A DNA stretch of 64,000 nucleotides from Acanthochlamys bracteata (GCA_019914995.1 CM034134.1:3852463-3916462); one strand, 5' to 3'; positions 10,831 through 24,278 are shown, counted from the stretch's first letter. A program made the numbers and translations. The notes: a model not told the origin generated them from the sequence alone.

Positions 10831-13668
10831 GTGCCACCGATTCCATTTCCTCAACGCCTTCGAAAGACCAAATTGGATAAGCAATTCTCTAAATTTCTCG
10901 ATGTGTTTAAAAAGTTGCATAGTAACATTCCTTTTGCAAATGCGTTGGAGCAAATGCCAAGCTATGTAAAGTTCATGAAAGAGATTTTGTCCAACAAACG
11001 AAAACTGGAAGACTATGAAACGGTGACGCTAACCGAGGAGTGTAGTGCTATCTTGCAAAATAAGTTGCCACCAAAGTTAAAAGATCCAGGAAGTTTTACT
11101 ATACCTTGCAATATTGGAAACTCTTATTTTGAAAAAGCTTTATGTGATTTAGGTGCAAGCATTAATTTAATGCCATTCTCTATTTACAGAAAATTAGGAT
11201 TGGGAGAAGTAAAGACAACCACAGTTTCTCTTCAACTAGCGGATCGATCTATTAAGCATCCAAGAGGAATACTTGAGGATATGCTAGTGAAAGTGAATAA
11301 ATTCATATTCCCTGCTGATTTTATTGTACTAGATATGGAAGAAGATAAAGGCATACCAATTATTCTTGGTCGACCATTCTTAGCCACTGGAAGAACATTG
11401 ATTGATGTGCAGCAAGGGAAGTTAATATTGCAATGCACCGGCCACTTTCCAAAGATGTATGATGGCAATTTTTCCTAATATGGTGGAAAGATTCATTGAG
11501 ATTTTCATGGATGAATTTTCGGTGTTTGGATCTTCTTTTGATGATTGTCTAAGAAATTTGGCTTCAATTTTGCAACGATGTGAGGAAACCAATTTAGTCT
11601 TGAATTGGGAGAAATGCCACTTTATGGTGCTTGAAGGTATTGTTCTAGGACATCGCATTTCATCCAAGGGAATAGAAATTGATCGGGCAAAGGTAGAAGT
11701 CACTGCAAAATTATCGCCACCAACTTCAATGAGGGCAGTGAGAAGTTTTCTAAGGCATGCCGGTTTCTATCGCCGATTCATCAAAGATTTTTCAAAGATA
11801 ACGAAGCCCCTATGCAACCTCCTACTCAAGGACATGCCATTTAAATTTTCTGAAGAGTGCTTCCAAGCTTTTAACACTCTAAAACAGAAGCTAGTTTCAG
11901 CCCCTATCATTGTAGCACCGGTTTGAGATTTGCCTTTTGAAATCATGTGCGATGCTAGTGACTATACTGTTGGAGCAGTGTTGGGGCAACGAAAGAACAA
12001 AGTATTTCATGTCATCCATTATGCAAGCCAAACCTTGACATATGCCCAAAAATAAATTATGCAACTATAGAGAAGGAGCTTCTAGCTGTTATGTTCGTTT
12101 TTGAAAAATTTCGATCATATTTGGTTTGCTCCAAAATGATAGTCTACACTGACCACTCAGCTCTCAAGTATTTGCTAAAAAAAAAAGATGCTAAACCAAG
12201 TCTCATTCGATGGGTACTTCTGCTGCAAGAATTTGATTTGGAAATCCGAGACAGAAAGGGTTCCGAAAATCAAGTGGAGGATCACTTATCTCGGATAGAA
12301 AAAGAAGAACAAGGTCAAGAGGCTACCATTGTTATTAATGAAGCATTCCCTGATGAACAGTTATTTTCTCTTCGAAGTACCGATGCTCTATGGTATGCAG
12401 ATTTCATGAATTACTTGGCCAGTAACATAATTCCTTCAGATCTATCTTACCAAGAAAAGAAAATTTTTTTTGCTGATGTTAAGCACTACATTTGGAAAGA
12501 TCCAATCCTATACAAACGATGTTCAGATCACACCATAAGAAGATGTGTACCAGAAGAGGAGATGGAAAGCATCCTGCAACATTGTCATTCATCGGAATAT
12601 GGAGGTGACTTTGGTGGAACAAAAACAGCGGCAAAGCTACTACAATCAGATTTTTAGTGGCCTTCATTATTTCGGGATGCACATACATTTGTTGCTACTT
12701 GTGATCAATGCCAAAGAACGGGAAATATTTCAAGAAAGAATGAAATGCCACTGAATAATATTCTTAAAGTTGAATTGTTTGATGTATGGGGAATAGACTT
12801 CATGGGACCATTTCCTTCTTCATTTTCGAATAAATACATCTTAGTTGCTGTTGACTATGTCTCCAAGTGGGTGGAGGCTGTGGCATTACCTACAAATGAC
12901 AGTAAGGTTGTGGTAAACTTTCTGCAAAAATATATCTTTTCTCGGTATGGCACTCCAAGAGCAATCATTAGCGATCAAGGTACACATTTTTCTAATCGTC
13001 AATTTGAATCTTTACTAAGGAAATACGGTGTCACACATCGAGTAGCCACTGCTATCATCCTCAAACCAGCGGCCAAGTTGAAGTTTCAAACCGAGAATTG
13101 AAGCGCATACTTGAGAAAACAGTGAACACTTCAAAAAAAGATTGGTCAAAGAAATTAGACGATGTATTATGGGCTTACCGCACAGTATTCAAAACTCCAA
13201 TTGGAATGTCTACGTATCGCCTAGTGTTTGGGAAAGCTTGCCATCTACCTGTGGAACTGGAGCATCAAGCATATTGGGTAGTTAAAGAAGTTGAATTTTG
13301 ACATGCAAGCAGTAGGAGAGAAAAGATTGTTGCAGCTTAATGAAATGGACAAATTTCGACACGAAGCTTATGAAAACGCTAGAATTTATAAGGAAAAAAC
13401 CAAGGCCTGGCATGACAAGAACATATTAAGAAAGGAGTTCACCTCTGGACAGCAAGTTCTACTATACAACTCGCGGTTACGTCTATTCCCTACAAAGCTT
13501 AAATCAAGATGGTTGGGTCCATTCACTGTGGTAAGAGTTTTCCCTTATGAAGCAGTCGAGGTTACTGATGAGAAGAAAAGTACATTCAAAGTTAATGGGC
13601 AACGATTGAAACCATATTTTGCTAGTTTTGACAACAACAAGACTGCCATCCTCCTTGAACCGGCATAG
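10831..13668 (+). pseudogene. Athila pol region: protease, RT/RNase H, integrase (fossil)
   Basis: The parts in order are an aspartic protease (LCDLGASINLMPFSIYRKLG; IPIILGRPFLATGRTLID), reverse-transcriptase sequence followed by RNase H ([12 protein letters not shown]-type motif; [20 protein letters not shown]), then integrase with a zinc-binding part ([17 protein letters not shown]), the catalytic core ([34 protein letters not shown]) and a C-terminal part ([19 protein letters not shown]). The region is broken and not translatable as one protein. Confidence 0.85.
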
Positions 13669-14821
13669 AGGGAAAGAAGTCAAGTTATAGACTATAAATA
13701 AAGCGCATACTGGGAGGCAACCCAAATTTTTCATCATTTAGTTTTCATTTATTTTGAAGTTCTAGTTAGTTTTCTGTTTTGATTTGTATTAAATTCTAAT
13801 AAATTTCAAATGACAGGGAGAAACATGACAAGTGGATATAAGCATAAAGAATATTGAGTGAGCAAGCACAAAAATCAGGGACGCTTTCTAACCTCTCCTC
13901 TTTGCTTATATTTTTTCGGTATACACATTGAGTACAATATTAGTTCCAAGTGTGGGGGTAGAGAAATGTTTGTAATGCTTATGTTGTTGTTGCTTGGTTG
14001 GTTGGAGTACACCACTTATTATGAAAATTTTCTGTCTTGAATCTTAATTCTTGGAGATGGACTAAACGCATAGCTATTGAAATTAATTGTTATGTTAACT
14101 AGTGATGAATGTGATATTTGTTAGCTTGAACTTATGACATGAGTAGCTTAGAGAATTAATTTGGTCTTGTTGCCATTTTGAGATCTGAAGCTATGTAATG
14201 TTGGATTGAGAAGTTATATTGAGCATTGACTATCTACTAGAACTCTATTCCGAACTAGTGTCTCCGTAAAAGACATTGCACTAGTCAGGCTTATCCAGTC
14301 GAAAAGAACTACCTACACGAAAGTGTGAAAGCTAGCCTTGAGTAATTTGGCCCTATGTACCACAAATATATAGGAGATAATCTACCAAGGAAGAAGGCTA
14401 CCTTCGTGATAGTGTGAAAGCTATCGACTGTGGAAAAAAATAAAAATAATAATAATAATAATAATGATATACCTGACAAAGTTCTAGGCATGAAAGGGGA
14501 ATTCAGATACTAGTTAGTTTGACTTGCTCGATTTAAACTTCAATACTGAGATTACAAGAGTCAAAGATATCAAAATAGGCATGCGAGCTTGTTGACCATC
14601 TAAGTACTTATATTCATGAGTTTTGCTTTCTTGCCTTAAATTATTTGCTTTCATCTGAACGAGTGCGTGTGTGATCAAGAAAATATAATTGGTTGTGCTT
14701 TGGAAAATTTTCATGAGTTATGCATTCAACGACAGATCTGAATATAATGGTGTTATGAAATCCAACCAAGCTACATGAACATTAATATTTATTTTATTGC
14801 TCGAGGGCGAGCAAAAATCTA
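13669..14821 (+). other. Athila region between integrase and polypurine tract
   Basis: This 1.15-kb stretch is non-coding as far as I can tell, and there is no env-like frame. It contains GGAGGCAACCCAA just after pol, an AAGTGTGGGGGTA motif near 13949 that repeats the polypurine tract, and an AAT microsatellite near 14437-14465. Confidence 0.5.
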
Positions 14822-14835
14822 AGTGTGGGGGTATT
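14822..14835 (+). other. Athila polypurine tract
   Basis: A G-rich AGTGTGGGGGTATT stands directly before the TGATGTGC start of the 3' LTR. It would prime plus-strand synthesis. Confidence 0.7.
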
Positions 14836-15489
14836 TGATGTGCTTAAATATGTACATAATATCATGCACTCTTGCATAGTATATGCTTATTTTAATATAG
14901 AGAAACTAATAAAAAAGAACCTCAATTCTTTGTTTTTCTTAATTTTCAGCAATTTTGTACAGTCTGAGAGTTGTTTATGAAAATTTAACTTTTCTGTGGA
15001 GATTTTGTGAACGGCCATCTGGTATTAAAAGCCAAGACATTCAAGTTGGTCCATGAATTATTTCAGATTTTTATGGGCAACCATTTGATATGTATTCACA
15101 GAAGAAGTTGAGATACGATGCAGACCCGAAACATGTGCGCAGTTTCTGAAACGAGTACACTTGATGGCCTTCCCGATTTTTAAATGATATGTGCGATATA
15201 TGGTTGAAAACAATAAGGCATTGATCTTAATTTTAAATATTTTAATTTATTTTTTTGAGGCCAAATAGACCCCAAAATGGTGCAAACAAAACGGGTGGAC
15301 AGAGAGTTCGGATTAGCTTGGACTGCACCAACCTAATTATGGAAAGAAAAACCCTATGGTTTTAAATACCCAATTTTCGGATTTCCAAAGGGGGGTGGGG
15401 GAAGATAGCAGGAAGTGGCGGCTCATCTAGGGTTGATTTCTCGTGTACTTGCTGCTGGAATGGGGAGAAAGAAGGACAGAAGCACGGAA
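14836..15489 (+). repeat. Athila 3' LTR, partial
   Basis: It matches the first ~620 bp of the 5' LTR, starting TGATGTGCTTAAATATG and continuing to GACAGAAGCACGGAAC. After that, sequence of another LTR family begins. Confidence 0.85.
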
Positions 15490-16661
15490 CTGACTGTTGG
15501 ATTTCATCTTGAAACTTATGATTTGTTAAACTGTTATATTTTGGTAAAGTATTTGGACATGATAGCATATTATGTTTCCGATGATAGCAATTAATATTTA
15601 TAGTATTTACTATTTTATTTTAATTAAATTATTGTATTTTTAGCTCGCTACTTTGTATACAATTTATACTTCATATGTAAATTTTATTAACTGCTTGATT
15701 TATCTATTTAATTTATTAATTATATTTATTGGTTTAATAAATTATGTTTAACTAATTATTTAAGTATAATTCGATTTTGGTTCAGTATTTTATTATGTAT
15801 TGAATTGTTTATAAATCGTTCACTTATTTTATTTTATTCAATTACTTATTTTAAATATTTGATTTCTCTAATTGTAAAGCATTTACTAATGTACGATTTA
15901 ATGTGTTTTAATTAAGTATTTATTCATACCCTAGTTTTGTTCATTGCTTTCTTATGAATATTTATTTGAAATGTTGAGTAATGTCTTTTATATTCATAAA
16001 ACATATTAATTTAGTTTCATTGGACGCTTTTAGCTTGTTGCATACTGCATTGCATATAACCGTACCCTCCTTACTAAGGACTGAGTCGATATGGGACGAT
16101 TCAGAACTTAGTAGGAATGATCCGATCTAATCCTTGCATTTTTGTTCATGTAGAATTATAGAAATAAATAATTAGGTAATGCATTAGTGACCTAACCGGT
16201 GCATTCTGTTTTTCACCTCACTGAGACTGGGCTCATTCTTTTCTTTTTCTTTGGCCTCTCCCAGATTTGTTTGAAGCCAGTAGAAAAAGGATTCGTCGTA
16301 GCATCGTCTTCGGGCATACTTGTTCAAGGGTATACACTTTTACGCTATTTATTTTATTTTGCATATAGTTGGCTCTGTGCTTCGAAAGACCTGTATATTT
16401 CTATCGGGTACGTATTTGTTGTTGTGACTTACAATAAATTTGAGGAGATGCCAATGAGAAATGGTTGATGTATTTGTCCTATTAAGTTATTGTTTGAAAT
16501 TCTAATTGTGATAGTCATAGTGTTAAAACATATCATGTTAAATGTGCATGTACCCTTCTAAATTTGGGAATCGTTTTTTCAAAAATTTGAAAATTTTGGC
16601 GCCATATATATTTGAATTGTTTAGGACAGTTTTGAGCCCCGTCCTAAGTAGGGGTATGACA
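15490..16661 (+). repeat. Partial LTR of a long-LTR Gypsy family (fossil)
   Basis: It is an inverted relative of the LTRs at 19439-22052 and 52278-54785. Shared blocks include the stretch around CTCACTGAGACTGGGCTC, the ACTGAGTCGATATGGGACGA block, and the end AGGGGTATGACA. The end at 16661 abuts Copia sequence, and the other end meets the Athila LTR. Only about half of the family LTR is present. Confidence 0.7.
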
Positions 16662-19438
16662 CGGACCCATGTCCTTTGTATCAAATTCACTGGCCAGTTG
16701 AGCCTTCAATTGTTGGATGCGTTCCATGCTTTGGCTCGCCACAAGCATATCATCCATATACAGCAGCAAGATGAGATACTCACCTCTCATAAACTGCTTG
16801 ACGTAAGCACAAGAGTCCGAGACTAGCTTGCTGCATCCGAGGTCCCCGATACAACAATCAAATCTCTTATACCAGCACCTTGGTGCCTACTTAAACCCAT
16901 AAAGAGATTTGACTAACCGGCAAACCAAGTTCTCTTTGCCTACCTCGGCAAAGCCTTCTGGTTGGACCATGTATATCTCTTCTTCCAACTCACCATGCAA
17001 GAATGCCGTCTTCACGTCGAGTTGTTCAAGTTGGAGATCCGATGATGCGCACAATGCCAAGACCACACGAATTGTTGCCAAACAAACCACCGGAGAGAAG
17101 ATTTCATCAAAGTCGACTCCTTCCTTTTGTGCATATTCTTTTACAATCAATCGGGCACGAAACTGTTCTACTGGATCATTGCTACCACGCTTGATCTTGT
17201 ATACCCATTTGTTACCAATAGCTTTGCGTCCTTTAGGAAATGGAACTAATTCCAAAGTCCCATTCTTATGGAGTGCCTCAATTTCTTCTTACATAGCTTC
17301 TATCCAACGGGTAGCATCTGGACTATTCAATGCTTCCTTAAGACTTGTTGGCTCTCCTTCTTCAACAAGAACACTATATGTAAAGTTAGGCATAGGCTTC
17401 AAATAATAATCTGCATACCTCTCACGTGCTTTCCTCTTACGAGTTGAACGCCTAAGGGTTGGATTCCTAGGAACTTCTTCCTAATGCCCATCCCTTAGTT
17501 CATACACAGAATCTGAGTCTTCATCCTCATCTTCTGTCTCCTCCTGATTAACCATGGCCTCATCCTGAAGCAAGTTTTGCTTTCCAGTGGCATCATCACC
17601 TTCTAATGGCCTTTGCAGCTGGTCTTCTACAAAGATCACATTTCTGCTGAAGAAAACCTTACCGGTAGTAGGATCCCATAAGCGATACCTCATAACATCT
17701 TCAGCATACCCCAAAAATATGCACTTTCTGGACTTAGGATCTAACTTGGATCTCTCTTCTGATTTATACATCACAAATACTGGACAACCAAAAATATAAA
17801 TGCAAGAATAATCAACAACATTACCAGTCCACAATTCCATTAGCACTATCAACCTAATAGCAGCTGAAGGAATGCGATTCAATACATAACAAGCCGTCTT
17901 GGCTATCTCTGCCCAAAAAGAGTTAGGCAGACCAGTCATTTTAAGCATAACCCTTACCCGCTCAAGTAATGTCATATTGAACCGCTCCGTAACTCCATTT
18001 TGCTGTGGAGTATAAGGTACAGTGGACAACCGTTTGATCCCTTATTCGCCTAAAAAAATAAGGAATTCATCACTATTATATTCTCCTCCATTATCCGATC
18101 GTAGGCACTTGATCCCACTGCTGGAATCAAGTTCCCTGAGCTTTAAAATACTTGAACACACCAAAGACCTCTGACTTCCTTCGGATTGGATACACCCAGC
18201 TTCGTGGAGAAAAATCATCAATAAATATTACCAAATATTTGGCGCCCCCAAGTGAAAGCGGTGACTCCCACACATCCGAGTGAACCAAGTCAAGTACGGC
18301 TTTGGCTCTGGAGAACGATCTTCCAAACTTTGTATGGTGCTGCTTCCCGGTAACACACTCCTCACAAAATGGTAACTTTAACATCGGATAGCCCTAGCAA
18401 GAGCTTCCGATCACAGAGAATTTTAAGGCTATACTCTGAAATGTGACCCAGCTTCAAGTGCCACATTCGAGTTACCTCCTCTAAGCTAATGCCGAATGCC
18501 ACACTTGCATCTCCATGTGATAGTGTCACTCCAAATACTTGGTACAAGTTGGAACCAATCTTTTCTCCCTTAAAGATTTTCTGCCCATCCTTAATGGCCT
18601 TCATAATGCCACCCTATATTCGAGTCTTACAACCAAGGTCATCAAACTCTCCAAGAGATAGAAAATTTTTTGTGAGGTAAAGTACATGGCGTACTTTACT
18701 GATGAGGCGAATCTTTCCATCTTCTCTCTTGAGCATGATGGAACCAACTCCAATAACCTTCATGACTTGGCCATTTCCCATCCGCACGTTACCTCCAAAA
18801 ATGACTTCATACTCATGGAACCAATCCTTTCAGGATGTCATGTATCAAGATGCTCCTGAATCCAAAATCCATACATCAGGAAATTTGGCCTCGTCTTCGG
18901 TAACAATTACTATTTCGCCAACTAAAGCCTCGCCCTCATCCGAGTTATATACCACACATGCTTGAGACTTAGAGGCTTTTGTACTTTCTTCTTTGGCCAA
19001 CGATTTGCACTCACGCATGTAGCGCCCAAGCTTTCCACAAGCAAAACATTTTACTTGCCACTTGTTCCTCTTTTGCTGCCCCATGCCACTATTTCTAAAA
19101 TTCCGCTTCTTTTTCTTATCTTGTGCCAACAACAAAACCTCCACTTGCTGCCCATCAGGCACAATATCAAGCTTGTCCTTTCGACGACTTTCTTCTTCAA
19201 GAACAGCCGCAACAACATCTTCATAAACAAGTGATTTCAAGTAGTTGTTACCTGTTTGATTTATGACAACTTGATCATAAGAACTTAGAAGACTTTGGTT
19301 GAGAGAAAAGAGACTCCATTGCATCAAGATGATCAGCCACAGAAGAGGTTTCAGTCATGTGAAGAGAATACAAACTTCACATCAAGAATATAGCATGTTG
19401 CCTTGACTTCTTGGTATAAAGTTTCTCAAGCTTTTTCC

Positions 19439-22052
19439 TGTCACGCCCCGCTTCCAGACTGTGACAGGCACTAGTCCAGACCAAATCCAAATCATATCCG
19501 AACTCGGCCCAGCCCAGTAAGCCTTAACCAAAACACCACTTTTACATTAAACACGTGCCGAATCTCTTTAAATTTTCGACAAAGTCTCCCCTAAAAACTT
19601 GAGGGGAAAACCTGTACAAATTTCATCATAACCATAAAAATTACCCCGATATTAATATCATACATTAACTTTAAATTAAATAAATATAACACTATACTAT
19701 AACACTAAATTAAATAACTTGTACATATTCAATCCCTCGAAGTTACAGAGCCAACTATATGAAAGAAAGAAACATGCACACTATCCTCAACTCACCGATT
19801 TGTCAGCGTCACGCTACTAGCTCCACTTAACTCGTTCTTATCATATCTGGGAGAGGCCAAAGAAAAGAAAGAAATGAGCCCAGTCTCAGTGAGGTGAAAT
19901 AACAGATGTATTGTTTAAGATGTCTAATGCATTACCTAATATTTGATTCCTATCTTTCTACATGAACAAGAATGCAAAGGGTAGATCATGGATCACTTCT
20001 ACCAAGTCCTAAGTCGTCCCATACCGACTCAGTCCTTAGCAGAAAAAGTTCGGTTATATGCAATGTATATGCATCAAACAATAATCATACAACCAAAACT
20101 GAATTTATATGCTTTAGGTGTATTATATAAATGTTTTGTGAAACATTTCATAGAACATGTATATTAAAATTACAAGATAAAAATAATACTAAATTATAGA
20201 TACATAGTGAAATACAACATAATAATAAACTAAATACTTAAATCAATATATTATAAATATTTTAATAAATAATAAATATTGAAAATCGTAATGGAAGCCA
20301 ATTAAACAAGTCAATCAAAACTTAGAGCCATAATTATTCAATACCAAGCAACAATCCATAACAATTACATCAGTCAGGGAGTTGGGATAAATACCAAGGA
20401 CCGAGCGAGACCGTGTCTCCAGCTCGTCCATAAAACCATATCCAACCCGGGTGCCGTGGTATTATCGCCCCCACGCGCATGGGCCTACCTATTCTACAGA
20501 TGAAAAAGAGAAGAGAGTAGAGACGAGATCCTGAACTCAGCCCCTGACTGTCGCCTGCCTCAATGCAGCGCGAACATCCAAGCATTTCAAAATTCCACAA
20601 ATACCTCAATAAATAAGTTTAGCTGAAACTCATAAAATTCACTAAAATATAAATCATTAACTTATCAAATAGAATATGATAGAAATTATATCAAATCGTT
20701 TACAAGTCATATATATATAAAACAGTCGTCATAATCACTTATCTCTTTAGGTAAAACATAGTAACTGTTATCTAATCACTTATATATCATATATATATAT
20801 ATATATATATATATGTATTCTTCATTCAATTGCCAATAAAACTCATACTATACATAATCAATGCATTATAATCAATATACTATTTATGCTATCACAAATA
20901 CTTATCATTCTTTAACAAAACAAGCATCACATACAATTATGCATTATGGAGGGTATAATCGCAACATGCAAGAAATTGGCAGGTATGCCGGAATGTCAAA
21001 GAAAATGTTACCTGTGCCGAAATCCTAACGTTAATTTAGAAAGAAAAATGGCACGGTAACCCTCACCTTAATTCCTTCGCTAATGTCTATGCCGCATAAA
21101 ATCCACAGCTGCTTTAGCACTCTCTTTTCAAATCCTATCAAGTATACGTGACGATTACCAAAACTCATCAAAACATTTTTAATGAATACTAAGCACTTAC
21201 AGTGCTCAAGTCCACGTCTAAAATTAACGCATATAAAAACTCAACCTTCAACCCCAACATAACCACAAATCATTTTCTAAGATAACAGGCTCACCTAGCT
21301 TTAAATCAAACGGCCTGACCTCCTAATCTATTCCAAACTTCAACGTCGAACCTTTGTCTTCGATCAAGAAAATACCTATCACATAGGAAAAGAGTTAATA
21401 AATAGTGTAATACTAATTCTTGACGATAACATCTAGCGTAGCATCTCACCTAAAACAATGGAACCTACTAGCTCACCGAATCTCCGGCCACCAAGGTTCC
21501 GGCCGAGCTTAGATGACCTTCAGCAGGTGATTCAAAGAATGACAGGCGGCTAATTACAAGCCAACACACCGGCGGCGAGCTCCACGCAACGCGAGCAACC
21601 GCGGTGAACGTCGGCCTTGAAGAGGAATGGCGCTAATCCGGCCAGATGAAGGCGAAATTGAGTAGCGGAGAAGCCACAGAGAAGGACGGAGATGAGAATA
21701 TCGTCCTCCGGCGACCAATTCTGACGATTCGAGGCTCGGCGGTGAAACCCGCCCCTATTGCATGTGCTTGCTGCCATCGCGGTTCGAGCTCTTAGCAATA
21801 GACGGCAGCGAGGGAGGAGACGAGACGAAGAAAGCTTTGCGTGGGAGAAGGAAACGACGGCCGACGGCAAGATTGGAACGGCGGAGAAATCACAGTGAAG
21901 AAGGCTCGGGAGAGAGAGGGAGAAAATAAAAGAAAAACTCTAGAACAATGAAGAATGCTGGAGAAAAAAAACTTTTAGACTTTACTCCCATGAATTTGGG
22001 GTTTGGCTAGTTAGAGTCCCCGCAACCCTAACTAGGAGTTTAGGGTATTACA
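19439..22052 (-). repeat. Solo LTR, long-LTR Gypsy family, 2.6 kb (fossil)
   Basis: The stretch begins TGTCACGCCCCGC and ends GGGTATTACA on the plus strand. Read on the minus strand it is TGTAATACCC...GGGGCGTGACA, a form known from long-LTR chromoviruses of the Tekay/Del type. It is flanked by TTTCC at 19434-19438 and 22053-22057. Copia gag sequence continues on both sides, so this is a clean insertion left as a solo LTR. Open frames inside it, such as 21550-21870, are GC-rich LTR sequence. Lineage is assigned from end sequence only. Confidence 0.8.
20789..20815. repeat. AT dinucleotide microsatellite
   Basis: About thirteen AT units in a row lie within the solo LTR. Confidence 0.9.
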
Positions 22053-22089
22053 TTTCCAAACCTCTTTTGCGGTCTTTCCAAGTTGAGAT

Positions 22090-22548
22090 TGTTAAAGATG
22101 AATAAGGCGATCACACAAACACAAAGATATACGTGGGGAAAAACGAGAAACTCCCACGGTGATATGGTCACACCAAAAGAAATATCACTATGCAATGAGA
22201 TTACAATGTAGGCTTACAACTTTGCTTCCTTGCTTGCATTCAACTTGCATTCTCTTTTTTTTTCAAATTCCACACATTTGGGACATATTTATAGGATGCT
22301 GAAAATTTTTTAATAGCTAGTCCACTAAATAACTAACTCCCCAAGGCAACCCTTCGGCTTGGTAACCACTTGGTATTTATCATTGGCATAACTTTCTTAT
22401 GGTAGTTAGATGAATCTGGACATAACTTCCTCATTAATGAATCTGGACATAACTACCATAAGAGCTATGTTGGATTAAATGGTGGTCTACCAACAGCTAG
22501 TTGTGGACTGCTGCTGAAATGCTCATCAGAGTGTCTTTATATCCAACA
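22090..22548 (-). repeat. 5' LTR of the minus-strand Copia element
   Basis: On the minus strand it starts TGTTGGATATAAAGACAC and ends CATCTTTAACA. It has a TATA box (CCTATAAATATG) and the GTGGGAGTTTCTCG stretch often seen near the ends of plant Copia LTRs. No second copy is in the window. Confidence 0.75.
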
Positions 22549-24108
22549 CTTGTGGTATAATCCTATCATATTGGTTGCTAGTAGAATCCCCTAGCAGTCC
22601 CTACAACCAAGGCACACACTTGGAGTGTACTCCTAGGCTTGCTCTGCTTGAGTGTAATATGAACATCGCTGAACTGCTGTTACATAGGTTCTCTTCTGCC
22701 ATCACTAACAAGTTGCACTTGCTTTCTGGAATTTTTGTATGCAATGAAATAGTTCTTGGAATTCAATTGTCATTATCTTGTGACCTTAGGCATTTCGTTC
22801 AGTATTCTTTGTTTTATAAAACATCTGCTGAAATAGTATGGAGGGACTTAATGAAATTACTAACTTTCACTGATCATCTAGTTGTAGAATTGTAACCCAA
22901 ATCAAGCACGAGATCGTCCCTAAGGCCGGTCCTCTTTGATGTTCAATCAACGTAGGTATAATACATTTTGTTGTTATCCCCCTAAGGTGGTGAGAAAAAG
23001 CCAAAAAAGGACCTTGCTGAAACTGCCCAAAGTTAACATTTTGTACTCTAATTATTCTTTCTAAATTGTGATTTGAGAAAGGAACTGACGTTGAATGTCT
23101 GCAATCTCCTAGCCAACTTCAAACCATGTTTGGAGACTACAAGTAATGCTAGCAAACTATCTGAGATAACAACATATAGTCGACAAGAGGAGTATGAAGG
23201 ACTTCCAAATGTACGTCCCGAACTTCTAATTCTATAACACTTTCTTAGCATGCATACGCACCTTTTCTATTTACTTAACCTTGTTTCTTTTTACATACAT
23301 ACAAGCTTGTGAGGGAAAACACTGAAATATTATTTAGTTCTCATTACGATCGGTGTTGGAAATTGTTTCCATATACTTTATAGAATGTAAATTTTTTTAA
23401 ACAATCTCTGGTTATCAGACCATGTTACAAGACTTCTTCTAGCAGGCTTTCTAGATTGTTTCCCACAACAGTTTTGCTTTTCCTGAGCGAAGATGAAAGA
23501 TATACATTAGTTTTTGAGAGCAAATGCACAATGGACAGATATAAGACCTTTTATATGTTTTATCTCAGTTTGATTTTCTTCTCTTGTTTCCTGGCCTTAC
23601 GAAGTTTGGGTTGTCCTCGAGCTCTTATTGTAGCTTAATTGAAATGCTTACTTATACTACAAAACCTTTTGCACATGTTTTCCTTTTTCGTTTCAGCATT
23701 TTCTGAGGTAGTTGAAATAAACGTTGCTTTTTAAGTCATAAAGAAACCACAACAAGTACAAAGTATAAAATCTATTTGAAACTTTTTTAAATTTTGGTGC
23801 ATAATGTAGCAACATCAACTATGAACTATACTATTATAGGTTATGTTATAGAAACAATTTAAAATTGTCATACCATCTAAACGAGTACAAAAGGGAGTAC
23901 TAGCGCAAAGGTTGAGACCATGAGTTACACTAGGTCCCAATCCATACATAAGAGAGCAACCTATGTATGGTCGTACCTTGTATTACCCGAAAGTATGGCT
24001 AATTTGGTCATCCTTATCCACAAGAAGCAATTTAGGCAGTTAATTTCAGCTCTATTGACGAAGCAATTCGAAATTGAAGCTTTCTTGCAATATTTCTGTG
24101 GTACTCAT
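22549..24108. other. Intergenic stretch without a recognised gene
   Basis: An open frame at 22575-22895 (plus) and short coding-like text near 23070-23240 (NVCNLLANFKPCLETTSN) are visible. I recognise no family and see no consistent splice pattern. They may be decayed host sequence. Confidence 0.4.
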
Positions 24109-24278
24109 CTACAGGTTACATCATCGTGTTTGATGTCCCCTTTTTGGTTACTAGTTTCCTGTTGGGTTGATTTTAATTTGTTTAAAATACTATGAGAGAA
24201 AGATGAAAATGAACTATGAATAGTAATGTACTTTGCAAGCTTTGTGACTAAATATATGGAAGGAATGAGCATTTAAAC
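24109..24278. repeat. Duplicated segment, copy A (without MITE)
   Basis: It runs from CTACAGGTTACATCATCG to CATTTAAAC and matches 26844-27313 at roughly 90 percent by eye, apart from the MITE at 26910-27205 in the other copy. Both copies lie on the same strand. Confidence 0.85.

Larger units (their letters stand above)
7792..15489 (+). mobile_element. Athila-type Ty3/Gypsy LTR retrotransposon (fossil)
   Basis: The element has a 1.39-kb 5' LTR, a tRNA-Asp primer site, gag, protease, a reverse transcriptase/RNase H region, integrase, a polypurine tract and a partial 3' LTR. The gag block (SLRDKAKAWLNSLP), the protease (ALCDLGASINLMPFSIY) and the primer site are typical of the Athila lineage. 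No env-like frame is seen between integrase and the 3' LTR. The element is broken in several places. The paired LTR parts differ by only a few percent by eye, so it is of moderate age. Confidence 0.88.
16662..22548 (-). mobile_element. Copia LTR retrotransposon, minus strand, split by a solo LTR (fossil)
   Basis: On the minus strand from right to left: a 459-bp 5' LTR (22090-22548); gag, interrupted by the solo LTR at 19439-22052; a zinc knuckle (CFACGKLGRYMREC) and protease (VWILDSGAS) near 18845-19080; GAG-pre-integrase and integrase at about 17481-18604 (HLKLGHISEYSLKIL; VYPIRRKSEVFG; YTPQQNGVTERFNMTL); and reverse transcriptase at about 16662-17300 (NKWVYKIKRGSNDPVEQFRA; QLDVKTAFLHGELEEEIYM). 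It is broken in several places and its 3' end is missing. Confidence 0.85.

Noticed and set aside
21550-21870. Minus-strand open frame of 106 codons
   Set aside because: It lies wholly inside the solo LTR in its GC-rich part and shows no protein family.
22575-22895. Plus-strand open frame of 106 codons
   Set aside because: No domain was recognised, and no promoter or splice signals support it. Kept only as part of an unassigned stretch.
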